A stretch of 6,079 nucleotides of DNA. It comes from Burkholderiales bacterium (lineage in GTDB: Bacteria > Pseudomonadota > Gammaproteobacteria > Burkholderiales > Burkholderiaceae_D). The notes under the pieces are model-generated. The model searched no databases. It was given only the letters and a program-made list of their open reading frames with translations, and was not told where the DNA came from. The position numbers and the translations under genes were made by a program. This document shows, one piece after another, positions 5,119 to 6,079 of this stretch (position 1 is its first letter; each line of letters opens with the position of its first letter). The stretch spans positions 1-6,079 of the forward strand of contig SYFN01000072.1 of assembly GCA_005800405.1 (NCBI GenBank), in the 5' to 3' direction.

Positions 5119-6079
5119 TCATTGATGACGTGCGCAAATCGACAGTGCTACTGCTTCGGCCACACGAATACCATCGATAGCAGCCGAAATGATTCCGCCG
5201 GCATAACCTGCACCCTCACCCGCCGGATAAAGCCCCACGGTATTGATGCTCTGAAAATTCTCGCCTCTACGTATGCGTATGGGCGATGACGTACGCGTCT
5301 CGACCCCGGTGAGTACCGCGTCATGCATCGCAAAACCGCGAATCTGTTTGTCAAAAGCGGGCAAAGCTTCACGGATAGCTTCAATCGCGTAGGCCGGCAG
5401 TACCGGATCGAGGCTGCCCAGTTTGACACCGGGCTGGTACGAAGGCATCACAGAGCCCCAAGTCGTCGACGGGCGTGCCGCGATGAAATCACCCACCAGC
5501 TGGCCAGGCGCATCGTAGTCGGCGCCACCCAATTCAAAAGCGCGTGACTCGATTTCCCTTTGAAAATCAATCCCCGCGAGTGGACCGCCCGGGTAGTCGC
5601 TCGGAGTAATGCCCACGACGATACCGGCATTCGCATTGCGCTCATTGCGCGAGTACTGACTCATGCCATTGGTGACCACTCGGCCTGGCTCAGACGCTGC
5701 AGCGATTACGGTACCTCCGGGGCACATGCAAAAGCTGTAGACTGAACGTCCGTTGCTCGCATGATGAACAAGCTTGTAATCGGCGGCGCCCAGCATGGGG
5801 TTCCCGGCATTCACGCCGAAACGGGCCCGATCAATCAATGACTGCGGATGTTCAATTCGAAAGCCTATCGAGAAAGGCTTTGCTTCGATATAAACACCCG
5901 CCTCATGCACCATCTGAAAAGTGTCACGCGCGCTATGACCGATAGCAAGCACGACATGATCTGCCTCGATCTGTTCGCCGGTCGACAAATGCAAGCCGCG
6001 CACTTCGCCATTCACAATCTCGAGACCATCAAGCTTCTGCTCAAACCGAAATTCACCCCCCAGCGCAATAATGCTGGCG
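5119..6079 (-). CDS. COG2509-type FAD-dependent dehydrogenase, C-terminal part (5' end outside window)
   Basis: The frame is open from the window edge to TGA at 5119-5121, giving 319 residues. It begins inside the protein at SIIALGGEFRFE, so the N-terminal Rossmann dinucleotide-binding motif lies outside. Visible family blocks are ADHVVLAIGHSARDTF, AKPFSIGFRIEHP, LGAADYKLVHH, the Cys-x-Cys segment VYSFCMCPGGTV, GRVVTNGMSQYSRNERNAN, TGVETRTSSPIRIRR and the C-terminal GLYPAGEGAGYAGGIISAAIDG, which would contact FAD. These match the uncharacterised FAD-dependent dehydrogenases (COG2509), soluble flavoproteins whose substrate is unknown to me. The short peptide from GTG at 6015 is not a real start, because homology continues upstream without a break. 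The coding frame is intact. It converges on the phasin gene with a shared hairpin between the stops; no functional link is implied. Confidence 0.88.
   Translation of the reverse strand, partial: ASIIALGGEFRFEQKLDGLEIVNGEVRGLHLSTGEQIEADHVVLAIGHSARDTFQMVHEAGVYIEAKPFSIGFRIEHPQSLIDRARFGVNAGNPMLGAADYKLVHHASNGRSVYSFCMCPGGTVIAAASEPGRVVTNGMSQYSRNERNANAGIVVGITPSDYPGGPLAGIDFQREIESRAFELGGADYDAPGQLVGDFIAARPSTTWGSVMPSYQPGVKLGSLDPVLPAYAIEAIREALPAFDKQIRGFAMHDAVLTGVETRTSSPIRIRRGENFQSINTVGLYPAGEGAGYAGGIISAAIDGIRVAEAVALSICARHQ

Noticed and set aside
1..6079. Mobile elements, CRISPR repeats, tRNA or rRNA genes
   Set aside because: No transposase motifs, terminal repeats, direct repeat arrays, cloverleaf or rRNA-like sequence were seen on either strand.

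Overview
The window looks like chromosome from a betaproteobacterium of the order Burkholderiales. The evidence is a phasin of the Burkholderiales type, a DUF3717 protein, a B12-binding radical SAM/DUF4080 protein and an AMP-forming acyl-CoA ligase whose wording matches what I remember of Burkholderiales homologues. The phasin reads most like those of Oxalobacteraceae, but that is recall, not a search. Base composition appears moderate. Two of the seven genes are clearly dead and a third is truncated, which suggests a lineage losing genes, as in a host-associated or recently bottlenecked bacterium.

Layout. (1) 1-824, + strand: the C-terminal end of a PLP-dependent aminotransferase runs in frame, through one amber codon, into the C-terminal two thirds of a core-type (MesD-like) methionine synthase. 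An internal deletion appears to have removed the aminotransferase tail, anything between the genes and about 115-120 N-terminal residues of the synthase. A second amber codon and a zinc-ligand substitution confirm that the synthase is not functional. (2) 888-1115, +: an intact small DUF3717 gene whose -10 box sits seven bases before its ATG, suggesting a leaderless mRNA. (3) 1115-2598, -: a decayed B12-binding radical SAM/DUF4080 gene with one frameshift and three nonsense codons. It follows an acyl-CoA ligase through an ATGA overlap. (4) 2595-4247, -: an intact AMP-forming fatty-acyl-CoA ligase with all core motifs. (5) 4248-4501: a divergent control region with a TATAAT box for the ligase, a strong sigma-70 promoter for the phasin, a probable PhaR/PhbF operator at the phasin start site, and two further palindromes. 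(6) 4502-5065, +: an intact phasin with a GTG start. (7) 5119-6079, -: the C-terminal part of a COG2509-type FAD-dependent dehydrogenase, convergent with the phasin, with a strong hairpin between them.

How it fits together. The phasin coats polyhydroxyalkanoate granules and the divergent ligase activates fatty acids, so both belong to carbon storage and lipid use, and both are intact with recognisable control signals. The broken genes are a folate-independent methionine synthase and a probably cobalamin-binding radical SAM enzyme. I found no mobile element, CRISPR array, RNA gene or convincing new multi-gene system. The points of most interest are the pseudogenes, the deletion fusion and the regulatory region around the phasin.
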